DNA of 64,000 nucleotides, taken from assembly GCA_033085395.1 (NCBI GenBank), contig JANQBS010000006.1:124001-188000 (forward strand). The letters are read 5' to 3'. Of the stretch, positions 48,530-59,639 are shown in pieces; the first letter of the stretch is position 1; the number at the start of each line of letters is the position of its first letter. A program made the position numbers and the translations under genes. The notes under the pieces were generated by a model, which saw nothing but the letters and a program-made list of their open reading frames with translations, was not told the DNA's origin and ran no database searches. Source of the stretch: Xanthoparmelia taractica. Its lineage: Eukaryota > Ascomycota > Lecanoromycetes > Lecanorales > Parmeliaceae.

Positions 48530-51516
48530 CTAACATGCAGGATCTAGACCATGTGTCTCTGCCTATCTTCAAGGTCGAAAGGGTACAGCTCCAGTTCTCC
48601 ATCTCATCCGACTTTGTCGCTGCCCAGGTAGCCAACAATGTTCTGGTCCTGGCCCTTTCAACAGGGCGTATCTTACGGATAGACCTCGACAGTCCGTCTG
48701 ACATTGATGGTGGGGCACCTCGGGTCTTTCTGCAACTGGATCTGACCTAAGTGTATCGCATAGATATCGACCTGCCCAAAAAGACATCAGAGATTGGGCT
48801 GATTCGGCGCATGTTCCTTGACCCCTCCGCCTCTCACCTCATCATCACTACCACATTGGGAGAAAATTACTACCTCCATACTCAATCGAGGCAGCCCAAA
48901 CCGCTTGCGCGCTTGAAGGGTGTCGGCATTGAGAGCATAGCATGGAACCCTTCTCTCCCGACAGCCTCTACGCGGGAAATCCTCGTTGGGGCTGTAGATG
49001 GCAACATCTACGAGGACTACATCGAACCCTCGAGCGAGTTCTACCGCAACCAGGAGAAATATTTGAAGGTAGTGTACAAGACGCAGGATGGACCAGTAGC
49101 AGGATTATGGGTAGACCTCATACCTGGCCGATTGGATACTCGCCGAGTCATAGTAGCTACGCCGAACAAGCTGTTGCATTTTGTGGGAAAGATAGGTCGA
49201 CCTGGACAAGAAGGCTCAGGATCAATATTTGCCAAACTATTCGAGACTGAAGCTCCAACGCTACATGAGGTGACTCCCAGTAATGGGCCTTCGCCATCAG
49301 CTCTGGCAGTTTCTCCGGACTCGCCAGAAATTCAAAATGGCGAAAGTGACGAGGTTGAGCGTGTATACGCTTGGCTTTCAGCACAAGGCGTACTTCACGG
49401 CAAGCTCCACACCAGTACGAGATCGGCGAGCTTGGGCAGCACTGTCTTCAACAACTCGAAGATGATCTCAAGATCACAGATTCCGGCTTCGCAGAGTGCC
49501 AGTGGCCGGAAGAAGCCGACGCAAGAACCTATAGCTGGTGTTGCACTCTCACAATGGCATGTACTCTGTTTGGTTGAGGGCAGGATTGTAGCATTGCATA
49601 GGCTTGACGAGCATGTCGTATACGACCAGGTCGTACTCGAGCCGGGGGAAAGCGCGCTTTGCCTTTTGGCCGATCGAAAGAAGAATACGTACTGGCTCTT
49701 CACTACCCAGGACATCTTCGAGATTGTGGTTACCGACGAGGATCGCGACGTATGGAAGATCCTGCTTAAGTCGCAGCAATTCGGTCTTGCATCTCAGTAT
49801 GCAAAAACGCCCTCGCAGAAAGATGCAGTGGCGGTGGCCAGTGGGGACTACCTGATCAGTAAAGGCCAATATCTTGAGGCTGCCAGCGTCTACGGGAAGA
49901 GCAGCAGGCCATTCGAGCAGGTAGCTCTGACATTTATTGATCATAACGAGCAGGATGCGCTACGCAGGTATTTGTTGACAAAGATAGCAATGTACAAGAA
50001 ATCATCAATCATGCAGAGAACGATGATTGCTAGCTGGCTTATTGAGATCTTCATGTCAAAACTGAACTCGCTCGATGATACGATCACAACCAAAGCACAA
50101 TTGACAGAGAGTACCACTACTGCAGATACCAAGGATGACCTTGCCACCGTCCGAAAGGAGTTTGAAGAATTCGTAAATAAGTACAAAGGCGACCTGGACC
50201 GAAAAACTACTTATGAGATAATCAGCAGTCATGCACGAGAACAAGAGTTGTTGTCGTATGCCACTGCAATCGACGACTACAACTACGTACTGGCCTATTG
50301 GGTACAACGAGAAAGGTGGCAGGAGTCGCTGGATGTTTTAAAGAAGCAGACGGACCCTTCCATCTTCTACAGGTACGGGAGCGTCCTTATGGTCCACGCC
50401 GCAACGGAGCTCGTCGACATCCTCATGCGCCACCCTGATCTTGACCCTCTCAAGCTCATTCCCGCCCTTTTGAATTACAACAAGTCCAACCCCAATATAC
50501 CACTTGCCCAAAATCAAGCTGTGCGCTACCTCCTCTTCTGTATCAATGCGCTACACACCACAGTTCCCGCCATTCACAATACCCTCATCTCAATCTATGC
50601 TTCGCACCCTTCGCCTTCTGAGACCGCTCTCCTCTCCTACCTATCTACCAACTCCTTGTCCAACCCACCGCCCTACGACACGGATTTTGCCTTTCGGCTT
50701 TGCATCCAAAATTCTCGCGTCCAGTCCGCGGTTCATATCTACACGTCCATGGGTTCTTATGCGTCAGCAGTTGATCTGGCTCTCAAGCATGACGAGATAG
50801 ATCTCGCTTCTCTCGTTGCCGACAGACCCGGTTCTACTGATTCCGCTTTGCGCAAAAGGCTGTGGCTGGCCGTTGCGAAGAAGGTTATAAGCCAGCAAGG
50901 AACAGGCAGCATCAAAACGGCCATTGACTTCCTCAAGCGATGTGACCTGTTGCGCATCGAAGATCTGATTCCTTTCTTCCCTGACTTTGTCGTCATTGAT
51001 GATTTCAAAGATGAAATCTGCGCGGCACTAGAGTCGTATTCACGCTCGATCGCTTCACTGGAATCGGAGATGGACGCCTCGGCTGCAACTGCCGAGTCAA
51101 TCAAGTCGGATATCAAGCAGCTTGATCGGCGATATGCCATTGTAGAACCAGGTGAAAGGTGCAGGGTATGTGAGCTGCCGTTGCTCAGTAGGCAGTTTTT
51201 CGTCTTCCCAAGTTGCCAGCATGGGTTTCATAGTGACTGTTTGGGGAAGAAGGTGTTGGACGGAAGTGGATTGACAGTGAGGGGAAGGATACGTGAATTG
51301 CAAGCCCAAATCGGGCGAGGAGGGAGGCGAGAGAAGGAGGGAAGGGAACTGGATGCTTTGGTTGCCGGGCAATGGTAAGCGTCCTTGACCTGTTGAACAG
51401 TTCGTCTTCTGACATTGGGACATGTGAACAGCATTCTCTGTGGCGATATCGCTATCAAGGCGATCGAAGAACCATTCGTCTCGGACGCGGATGATGCTGA
51501 GGAGTGGGCCATATAG
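48526..51516 (+). CDS. vps18: Vps18/Pep3, HOPS/CORVET tethering subunit
   Basis: Model of 959 aa; exons 48526-48709, 48764-51374, 51432-51516. The N-terminal half is the Pep3/Vps18 propeller-like region (LPIFKVERVQLQFSISSDFV, LALSTGRILRIDLDSP, SASHLIITTTLGENYYLH). The middle has alpha-solenoid/clathrin-repeat helices (FEQVALTFIDHNEQDALRRY). A C-terminal RING-like finger reads CRVCELPLL, then FPSCQHGFHSDCL, and is completed by CILCG in the last small exon. Vps18 is a core subunit of HOPS and CORVET, which tether membranes for fusion at endosomes and vacuoles. The first exon join restores DIDDIDLPKK. The chosen ATG is the first in frame; MQDLDH at 48535 is an alternative. Confidence 0.93.
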
Positions 51517-52314
51517 CCTAATACGTCAAACTGCACTACAAGTAATATCTACTCTCAGTGATCACGGTCAGCAGCACATTGAAGACTCCCCTTCATTACC
51601 AGTAGGTTTTCCATTCAAACCTGCCATCTTCTTCTCCTTCCCCCAACAAATACACCTCTCCAAGGTCCATCCATACATCCGCCCTACCACTTCCCTCCCC
51701 ATCCTATCGCTATCCAAGCACGCAACAAGCGACCCCACCAATCCCACCCCTCAAGCCCCAAATCTTCCCTCCTCCTCATCGTCATTAATTCCATCATCCC
51801 CCCCTCCGCCCTCCGTCTTTCTTTCTCCCCCCTCTTTCCCTCTTATTCCTCTCCTTCCCCACTTTACCCCCTTCGCACCGTCCTCCCAAAAAACAACAAC
51901 AACAGTTAACCTCGCCATACCGCATACCCCATAAATCACACACCCCCCCGCCTCCCTCCCAAACCCAACACGCCTCCCCCTTCTCGACGCCTGAATATCA
52001 CATGTACACCCATCTCCCCCTTCCTTCCTTCCTTCCTTCATATCCCCCTCTCTCAACTCCTCAAACCTCCATACTGACCCCCTCCCTTTATACCTCCCTT
52101 CCTTCCTTCTTTCATTAATACACCTTTCACTCTTTACCGTCAAAATATCAAATATACACACCTTTCATCCGTTCATCTAATCTCATTTGGTCCATTCATT
52201 CTATCGATGACATGGACGAGAGGGAAGGAAAGGAATGGAAAGGAGAGGGAAAAAAAAGAGAAAAAGAGAAAAGGAGAGGAAAAAAGAGAAAAAGAGAAAA
52301 GAAGAGGAAAAGGA

Positions 52315-52381
52315 GAGAAAAGAAAAGAAAAGAAAAGAAAAGAAAAGAAAAGAAAAGAAAAGAAAAGAAAAGAAAAGAAAA
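52315..52381. repeat. AGAAA (AAAAG) pentanucleotide microsatellite
   Basis: About 13 near-perfect AGAAA units at the end of a longer purine-only stretch that starts near 52220. The opposite strand is pure pyrimidine, so triplex-type structure is conceivable. Confidence 0.93.
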
Positions 52382-52389
52382 GGACGACG

Positions 52390-52417
52390 GAAGATGAAGA
52401 TGAAGATGAAGATGAAG
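52390..52417. repeat. GATGAA hexamer run
   Basis: About four to five copies of GATGAA/GAAGAT, between the AGAAA and GTGTAG arrays. Confidence 0.85.
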
Positions 52418-52419
52418 AG

Positions 52420-52491
52420 GGTGTAGGTGTAGGTGTAGGTGTAGGTGTAGGTGTAGGTGTAGGTGTAGGTGTAGGTGTAGGTGTAGGTATG
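52420..52491. repeat. GTGTAG hexanucleotide array
   Basis: About 12 tandem GTGTAG units. The strand is G/T-rich and C-free, like a telomeric G strand, but the unit differs from the fungal TTAGGG. It lies in a gene-rich context, so it is an interstitial microsatellite. Confidence 0.93.
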
Positions 52492-53000
52492 GGTGTACGA
52501 GGATGAGTACGTACTATGTACATGTACGAGGATAAGTACGTGGTGTAGTTGTGTAAATGATCAAGGGAGAAGTGTATAATTCAGGGGCCAGGGAGCAAGG
52601 GGAAGGGGGCGATGGTGATGGGTTTATATGAGGTACGGTAGAAAAAGGGAAGAAATGCGAAGGGAAGGGGAGTTTGCCAACATGAACTTTTGCTGAATAT
52701 GCTGATTGAAGGTGAGCGGCAAGGCATTACTTGGGATAAATTCTATTTCCAACATACTCGAGAGTCAAGGGTTCGTTGCGTTGATAGATCAAGACAAAGT
52801 CAAGGAGGTAAGGTTTTTTGAGTGGGTAAATGCCATGTATTCGACCAACTACATAGGTAGCTACTCTGATGTCATCGCATGCGTTTCCTCCAGCAAGCCT
52901 CGCACTCTCATCTTGCGATATCCAGTCTCATCCGTGTGTCATTGATAAAACGGGCAATGAGGGGACACCGCAGAACAAAGCAAGCTCGACCCGCCAGGAT

Positions 53001-54911
53001 CTACAATGGAGGGTTTGAAGCCCCCACCCACTCGACATCGTCCAAGCTATCGCGCGACCTCTGCGCATCAGTAGCCCGACGCCAATCCCGTACCTTTGCT
53101 TCCGCATTCTCCTTCCTGCTTCCCTTGTCCCAGCCACCGTTCCCAGAGAACACCTTCAGCCCAAACCCTGTGCGCCAGTTCCCAGTGTTCGTCATCTTCC
53201 GACTCGTCTCCGGCATAGACTCGGGCCCATGATTGTACTGACGCCTGCGATTGCCTAGTGCGGACCACTTGTCCATGATAGAACGCCTCGGAGTAGAATC
53301 CCGAGTGTTATCCTTTTTCACACCAGGAGATAGAATTCTCTTCGGAGGAGGCGAGTAGCGTTGCGTAGCTTCCTCGAACATAAACACATCGCTCTCGCTC
53401 ACCGCGTCTGTAGTTGCACGCTTCCCATGCAAGGGGCTTTGGGTGCGGGCATTAGCAGAGGACTCTTTGATCTCTGAAAGACCGCTGCGGCGAAGAGTAG
53501 TATCATTGTCTTTGCTCTCCTGACTCCAGGTTCGGCTATTGTACTCGCGTCTCTTGTCGGCTACTTCCTCGCGCTTCATAAACTCGTCTTCTTCATCCTC
53601 GTCATAGATGTCTGTCCAGCTCTTGGAAACCGAGCTGTTCTTCTTGCCGAATACGGACGAAAGAGAATTCATGCGCAAGGGCAGTGAAGAAGGCACAGGG
53701 ACCGGGTTGGAGCGTGGAGGATTGCGAGGAACGGGAGCTTGCAAGGCCATCGATTTGACAGATGCACCAAGCACCGAATCTAGACCAGAAGTGGTGGACG
53801 AATTTTGAGCGAAAGAGTACCAAGAGTTCCGATCTTTTTCAGAAGCAGGGAAGAGGTCTTCGGTGTAGCTTTCTGTATCCGGAATGGCAGACAGTTGGCG
53901 TCGGTGTGGGCTCATATGAAGGGCCTTGGACCATGGGAAAGCACCGCCTTGATCAACGGGAGGATTCGAGATGGACGGGGTTCGGAGAGGCTCCCGGTTA
54001 GCACTTGGGGGAGCGACGTCACGCCCCTCGGTGCAGAAGTCATCCAAGACCTCGTCGTCTGTGGTGAAGCTGACTACTTTCCTAAGTGCATCGCGGACGG
54101 CAGACAAGGAACGCTTTGCAGGGTCGATGGCCATAGCGTGAACCAAGACTCCAAATGTATCCTGAGACATGTTCGGGAAGATATCGAAAAGAGCTTGAGA
54201 ATCTCGTGCAAAGTCCGTGAACAACTTGTCCGAGTCCGTGGGTGTCATGAAGGGATTGCGGGAGAACAAGATGTTCAGCAGGCAGATACCAATGGCCCAA
54301 GTATCGGCCTTGGCAGGAGAGTAACCACTATCCGCGGGGTCATATTGTTCAGGAGCCATGTATCTGTCACTGCCAACGCAAGCCTCATACGACCAAGCGT
54401 CAGTGGTAGCAAGGCCAAGGTCACCAAGCTTCATGGAGCCATCCTGCGCAAGGAAGATGTTCTCCGGCTTAATGTCTCGGTGGTAGATGCCCTTGGCGTG
54501 CATGAACTCAACAGCATCAACCAGCTGCAGCATGAACTCTCGCACGTTGTTGGTCTCGAGAGGTCCACGGTCGAGACGAATTGCTTCGTACAGATCCCCC
54601 ATAGGGCAGTATTCCAGAACCAGGTAGATATGGGCCTTGGTCTCGAAAGAGTGGAGGAGATTGACAATGTTCGGGTGATGACCAATGCGACCATGGCAGG
54701 CAAGCTCCACTGACTTCTCATCAACGTCAATTGCAGGGCAATCCTTGGCCGCCGAAGCTTTGCTCAGACACTTGATAGCGACGAGATCACCATTGTTAGT
54801 GTCCTTCGCCAGGAAGACCATTCCAAATGATCCATGGTTTAGCGGAGACACCGACTCGTAGTGCCCATCTAACACCAACCCTTCGATAAATCTATTTTTC
54901 ATACACTCCAT
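53001..54911 (-). CDS. Ser/Thr protein kinase, Ksp1/Ran1-like
   Basis: Single-exon model of 636 aa from ATG 54911 to TAG at 53001. The kinase domain spans about residues 17-275: Gly loop NHGSFGMVFLAKD, catalytic Lys in VAIKCLSK, catalytic loop YHRDIKPENIFL, and MAPEQ with WAIGICLLNILF. The magnesium-binding triplet is DLG (GDLGLATTDAWSYE), not DFG. The remainder is disordered and Ser/Arg-rich, with many acidic and basic patches. The closest families are yeast Ksp1, Sks1 and Vhs1 and fission yeast Ran1/Pat1, which link nutrient (PKA/TOR) signals to filamentation, autophagy and meiosis. The exact orthologue is not certain. A second in-frame ATG at 54902 is an alternative start. Confidence 0.88.
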   Translation of the reverse strand: MECMKNRFIEGLVLDGHYESVSPLNHGSFGMVFLAKDTNNGDLVAIKCLSKASAAKDCPAIDVDEKSVELACHGRIGHHPNIVNLLHSFETKAHIYLVLEYCPMGDLYEAIRLDRGPLETNNVREFMLQLVDAVEFMHAKGIYHRDIKPENIFLAQDGSMKLGDLGLATTDAWSYEACVGSDRYMAPEQYDPADSGYSPAKADTWAIGICLLNILFSRNPFMTPTDSDKLFTDFARDSQALFDIFPNMSQDTFGVLVHAMAIDPAKRSLSAVRDALRKVVSFTTDDEVLDDFCTEGRDVAPPSANREPLRTPSISNPPVDQGGAFPWSKALHMSPHRRQLSAIPDTESYTEDLFPASEKDRNSWYSFAQNSSTTSGLDSVLGASVKSMALQAPVPRNPPRSNPVPVPSSLPLRMNSLSSVFGKKNSSVSKSWTDIYDEDEEDEFMKREEVADKRREYNSRTWSQESKDNDTTLRRSGLSEIKESSANARTQSPLHGKRATTDAVSESDVFMFEEATQRYSPPPKRILSPGVKKDNTRDSTPRRSIMDKWSALGNRRRQYNHGPESMPETSRKMTNTGNWRTGFGLKVFSGNGGWDKGSRKENAEAKVRDWRRATDAQRSRDSLDDVEWVGASNPPL

Positions 54912-56858
54912 CTCTTTTCAAAGCAAACAACCGAGGTGAAACGAGATACAAAGCGACGAAAACAAGGGCCTGTAGACAGGGTGTCGAGGTGACTTTTGGC
55001 GTAGATAGTACACGAGAGGTTGTATTAGGCCGTAGGAAGAAAGAAGCAGCTGACGAAAGTAATGACTCGGTGGTAGCCCCGGGGAGACCAGTCCCGGGCT
55101 AACGTACTGCGTCGATGACAGTACGCAACAAAGCTGAAGCGACCTTTGGGATTATACTGAAAAAGCAAGTACTGGATGAAACACTCCGCCCGCCGTTCAT
55201 GGACCAAAAACTCCGTTTCGTTCTATCAAAGGCTCATGTGCAAGGTATAAGGAAAATTTTGATGTGGATCAAGGAAAAAAGCTGACGTTGTGGGGTGTCG
55301 TGAAAGGCTGCGTATGTACGTGCAAAAGACTCGAAAGGCGTTACGTTAACATCCAGATTATAGAAAGCTTAGGTTGGAACCGTTGAAGCGAGAGCGTCGA
55401 ATAGGATAGCTGTCAAAGCAAAGGAAAGGACGTCGACCGAGATCAACAGTTAAGTGAATGAGGAGGTGGGGTATGTCGCTGCGTATAGTCGTGAAGTGTA
55501 GGGAAGTTGGCCAGAGGCTACCAGTTCGATGGAAGTTGAAGGAAGCACGAAGTCCGTAGGATAGCGTGACTGTCCGAAGGTGTTGGCTTGTGATGGAGAT
55601 GATGGCCAGAGATGTAGTATACTTTGGATTGAATTAAGGCGGATAAGACCTGGCATGCGAGGGCTTGAGGCTGAGCAATTGTGTTGATTCGATTTGCAAG
55701 AGCCTCAAGCGAGTAGTTGGCCAGCCAGGAGGTCGTTGTCCCTTGAACCGAGGTCCGTCCAAGGCCTTGAATCTCGGATGCTCGAATGTTGATAGTTCTT
55801 GTCTTTTATCACTTGGTCACAGGCAGGCGTGTCTCAAGGCAGCAGGGAGACGTCGTTGTGACTCAATTGACGGAGGCCTTAGGCAGGAATGAGCAGTAGT
55901 TGACGTGAAGGCGAGCAGATGAAGAGAAATTAGATGACTCGAGCTTATAGTGAGGAACCGGAAAGAGATGGATGTTGGCGGGAGCCAGAGTTGTTGCTGT
56001 AGGTGACGGACGAGGAATGGGAATCGAGGGAGCGACGCTTAAACAGGAAAACAAAAGGGAAGAGAGATAACAATGACTGACGTTGAATAATTGACAAGTG
56101 GGACGATCAGAACATTGATGGATGATTTATGTAGCTTTGCAGTAGGATCATGGTTGACGATGTTATAGAAGGTAGGAGGAGGAGAGTAAAGGATTAAGAA
56201 GAGCTCGGACGAAGGCAGGAGGTTTATGGGGGACGAGACCGAATAGCGTTAAGATTGCGCTACTATGTCAACACTACTGTTTGGTTTGGGTCGCTGTCTA
56301 AACAAGAAGGGAGCCTTGACTACGGCTAGGATGAAAACGGACTAGTACTACTAATTCCGACATCGCTGACTTTCCATGTCTTTCTTTTTCAAGTCATCGA
56401 GAGATGGGAAGGCCAAGACCAAGGCGGTTAGCCAAAAGGGCGAAGAAGCCAAAGCCCAAAAGATACAAGCCATGGTTGGTGCGTGATCAATTATTTGGAC
56501 CGCCCGGAAACGAATGCAGGCTTAGCGCTCTTGGTTTGTTTTTTTGCCCACTGCCTTATCGAGGCGTTGTGAGCTTATGCAAGCTTGTTGACCCCTCCTC
56601 AAACCCAAGTTTGAGACTGGTTTGATATCTGCTGCTGGTTGGCAACTACTGTTGTTGTTGTCTCCCTATGCTGCCAATGAGAAAAACTCGCCGAATGCAA
56701 ATTTCCCTGAGACGCTCAAGACGCATGGCAAACACATTGAATCAAATCACCGCTGGCCTATCGAGCATGCTTTCAAAGCAAGAATCACACTGCCAAGGAG
56801 TGGCCGCAAGCGACCACGAGTTCAATATGCTATCATCATCACCATGCTCAGCCGCCCA

Positions 56859-56897
56859 TAATAATAACAATAATAATAATAATAATAATAATAATAA
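56859..56897. repeat. AAT trinucleotide microsatellite
   Basis: About 12 AAT units with one AAC interruption, followed by CATAAT variants. Confidence 0.9.
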
Positions 56898-58216
56898 TCA
56901 TAATCATAATAACCATCATATAATAACTGAATCACAACGGCATGTTGGCGGGTAGAAATAACAGGCTGTTTGACGTGCCTTGTGCCACCGAGTCTCATGA
57001 CAACCAATGACAACATTAGTGAATGGTTTCAGCCAATCAAGAGACAGGCCAGCTGTTAGGGCAGGTCTACGGGGGGCATAAAGTACGTCAGATACGTCAG
57101 ATGCCTTGATTGGACCCCTGACTCCGCCTCTCCCCTCTGGCCACGTCTCTTTCTTCCTTTCAACGCTTGGCTTCGACGCTAACTCTTTTGCCACTTCCCT
57201 TTATCAATGCGAGTTCTAACGGCTTCACTCCCCTACAGTAGTAAATAGTAAGAGATCACCCAGTAGAAGTAATTCAAAACGGGGAATAAGAATTATGCAC
57301 CCATCAATCGCTTTTATGCAAGCGTCCGTTACCCTAACCGACTACCTTAGGCCGAGTCTAACATCTCATCGATTAGTGTCTAACTGGTTGGCCTCAGGCT
57401 TGCTTTTGATCTACTGCAAGTCTGCGACAGGAAATTTAGACTGACGATGATAATAAATAATTGGCGTACCCATCATTAAAAGAGAATCCTTATGCGATTG
57501 CCGAACACTCGCCTTATCTGCGCTTTCTTTACGCTGCTCCGAAAACCTGTACAAAGAGGTCAGACTTTTCTACCACGTCCGTCATTCTCGAGACCGAGGA
57601 GAACAAGCTTAAGCAGAGGATGTTCTCACCGAGTCTAGGTACTTAGCATGGTCTATCCATTAGTAGCACAAGTTGGTAGCATATTCTCCACTCTGCAGGC
57701 AACCGCACGGCTCGATCCCGTCTTGATAAAGTAGCACATGCCCCCTTCCTAAAAGTACCAAGTACCCATTATTTGTCACGCGATCCCTCCCCCAAAAACC
57801 CCGAGAGCGGTGAAAGAATCTGTTTGGTACCTTATCCTCGGAAAATAGCCCGATCTGGCCACATGCAGCCCGTGCTAACCAAAATCCTCGGGGGAGGAGC
57901 CGTGATTTAGCCAATGAACGATTGGAGAGAAAGAAGCGCGCAAGTCGATTGCTATCCTTATTGATTCCCTTAATACTTTTTTCCTACGAAGTACTTACAA
58001 AGTACGTACTTGTACCCATACTCTGTGCACCTATCTACCTGCCTTTACTTTATCATGTCGGTTGCTTAATAAGTGCACCTGCTTGACAGTATCTAGTGTA
58101 GGAGCACGAATCGCATGGACATACCTTATATTCTGTCAAGCGTTGGGCAGCTAGTAATTGGATTGCCTTCAAGCAGACGTTATTAGTACCAGTCTTTGCA
58201 TAGCATCGACGATCAC

Positions 58217-58270
58217 TAGGGGGATTCAGACCAGAGAAATTTCGTTGGTAACCTGGTCTGAATCCCCCCT
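58217..58270. repeat. Inverted repeat (strong hairpin)
   Basis: Left arm TAGGGGGATTCAGACCAG (58217-58234) and right arm CTGGTCTGAATCCCCCCT (58253-58270, extending to a matching A) are complementary over 17-18 bp except for one extra C. The spacer is 18 nt. This would form a very stable stem-loop in DNA or RNA. Confidence 0.9.
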
Positions 58271-59074
58271 ACTATCTCGCCACACGGATGCAGACGGCGA
58301 TATTTTCTTTTCGATACGCGACAGACTGATCCATGCGATTATTGGATGGTATATCCAAGGTTATCTTAAGGTAGACAAGTACCTGAGACTTGCGTCCAAG
58401 AGTACGCTAGGATTTTCATTGGCTACAACGCCATTCGACGCTGTGGCTATTTTGTCTTTGGTTTGTTATGCTGTTGTAGGCAATGCAGAGGAAGGTGGAG
58501 GGGCTCTTCCAGATCAATGTGCCAAATAGAGATGACGTTGCGGCCTCGGGTGTCGGTGTAAAGCCCCGCCCGCAAAGGTGGGCTATGGTGAAGGCTTAGA
58601 GGAGTAGAAGGATGGCTGAGCTCTTGGAATCCAAGGTCAGATAGCTAGGGGATCGGGCATGATTTAAGGCTGTGAGGGAACTTTTAGAGACGTTGCTTCC
58701 AGGCATTAACATTCAATGACGGAAGTAAAGCAACTCCTAGGCGGTCAATATTGAAGAGTTCTTTGCAATCGACGCTGTTCTCGGGGGCACGATATTTGTA
58801 TTCGACCTCCGGCTAGTAGTTGGGTCATGGGTTGACTTCTTTTCGAAACAACAGATGGTTTGTAGCTTTCACTGCCGCGCTCCGCTCTATTGCTGGCTCC
58901 ATACCCTGAGATGTCATCGCCTATCACCTATCAATCTTCGTGAACAAGCAAAGGCGATCGGGACAACCCGTGATTCTGTCTCGTGTCATTCATGTCAAAT
59001 CTGCGTCCTCCTTTCCCCCAGTTGCAGGAAAATTAGCAGCATGCAATAATTAGTAGGTATGGAAACCCTAATCG

Positions 59075-59109
59075 ACTACATGGGGAAACAGTCTGATTCT
59101 CCATGTAGT
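59075..59109. repeat. Short inverted repeat
   Basis: Arms ACTACATGG (59075-59083) and CCATGTAGT (59101-59109) are perfectly complementary over 9 bp with a 17-nt spacer. This is weaker than the 58.2-kb hairpin and near what chance could give in a large gap. Confidence 0.7.
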
Positions 59110-59639
59110 AGTTCCGTACCATGCTGCAGACGATGCGGGCCTTTACTTTTAGTGGCGGCGCAAAGGGTCGGTCAAATCAGAACTAGCGGTTAAAGGAAAT
59201 GACACTCAATCAATTCAAGCGAGTCTCTCAAGGCCCAGAACCCAAACATGCACCAGGTCGTAGCTGTAGTAGCGCTGCGTCGAACTACGCCTTGAGCATT
59301 GTCGTTGGAGCGACCGAGCAACTACTGTTCCCTAGCATATGCCAGATACCACGTTCTCGAGCGAAAATGTGCAACAGTGACCGGCGGATGAGCTCCTGTG
59401 GCTTCAGACTTTAGCACAATCTGTAAATAAATCTCCCGTGGGTCAAAGTCGAGATACGCGAAAATCATTCTGCTGGGCGCTGCTCTTGAGATAGTTCGCA
59501 GAACTTCAAGGATTTTCCCCAGTGAACCATGCCACTGTTCAAGCTGGAATAGAGGCCAGCTGTTAGTAAGAGGTCCCTTCGGCTTTTTCTGTGGTCTTTC
59601 AATATCGCACAGCATCGTTTGGCTGATGCTACATTCCAA

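Larger units (their letters stand above)
51517..53000. other. Convergent gap between vps18 and kinase gene, low-complexity
   Basis: About 1.5 kb. The left part (51600-52130) is strongly pyrimidine-rich with a TTCC run (52018-52040). The middle carries AGAAA, GATGAA and GTGTAG tandem arrays. No gene is recognised; Lys/Glu-rich and Pro/Thr-rich open frames come from the arrays. Confidence 0.7.
54912..59639. other. 4.7-kb region without recognisable gene
   Basis: Between the kinase start (54911) and the zinc-finger gene stop (59640) I find no protein family, tRNA or rRNA. The first 300 bp upstream of the kinase lack ATG on the sense strand and may be its leader. Further out are an AAT microsatellite (56859-56897), TAC/GTAC-rich words (57980-58015), a strong hairpin (58217-58270) and a weaker inverted repeat (59075-59109). 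A 123-codon open frame at 58158-58529 overlaps the hairpin and has no motif. The region could hold an RNA gene, a fast-evolving protein gene or a decayed mobile element. Confidence 0.5.

Noticed and set aside
52420..52491. GTGTAG array as an interstitial telomere or chromosome end
   Set aside because: The unit differs from TTAGGG, and conserved genes continue on both sides, so it is an ordinary microsatellite.
52173..52523. Open frames with Lys/Glu-rich or Pro-Thr repeats
   Set aside because: Translations of the AGAAA, GATGAA and GTGTAG arrays, in a convergent 3' gap.
58158..58529. 123-codon plus-strand open frame over the hairpin
   Set aside because: No ATG at its start, no recognisable motif, and it spans the inverted repeat; a chance frame is more likely, though a fast-evolving gene cannot be excluded.
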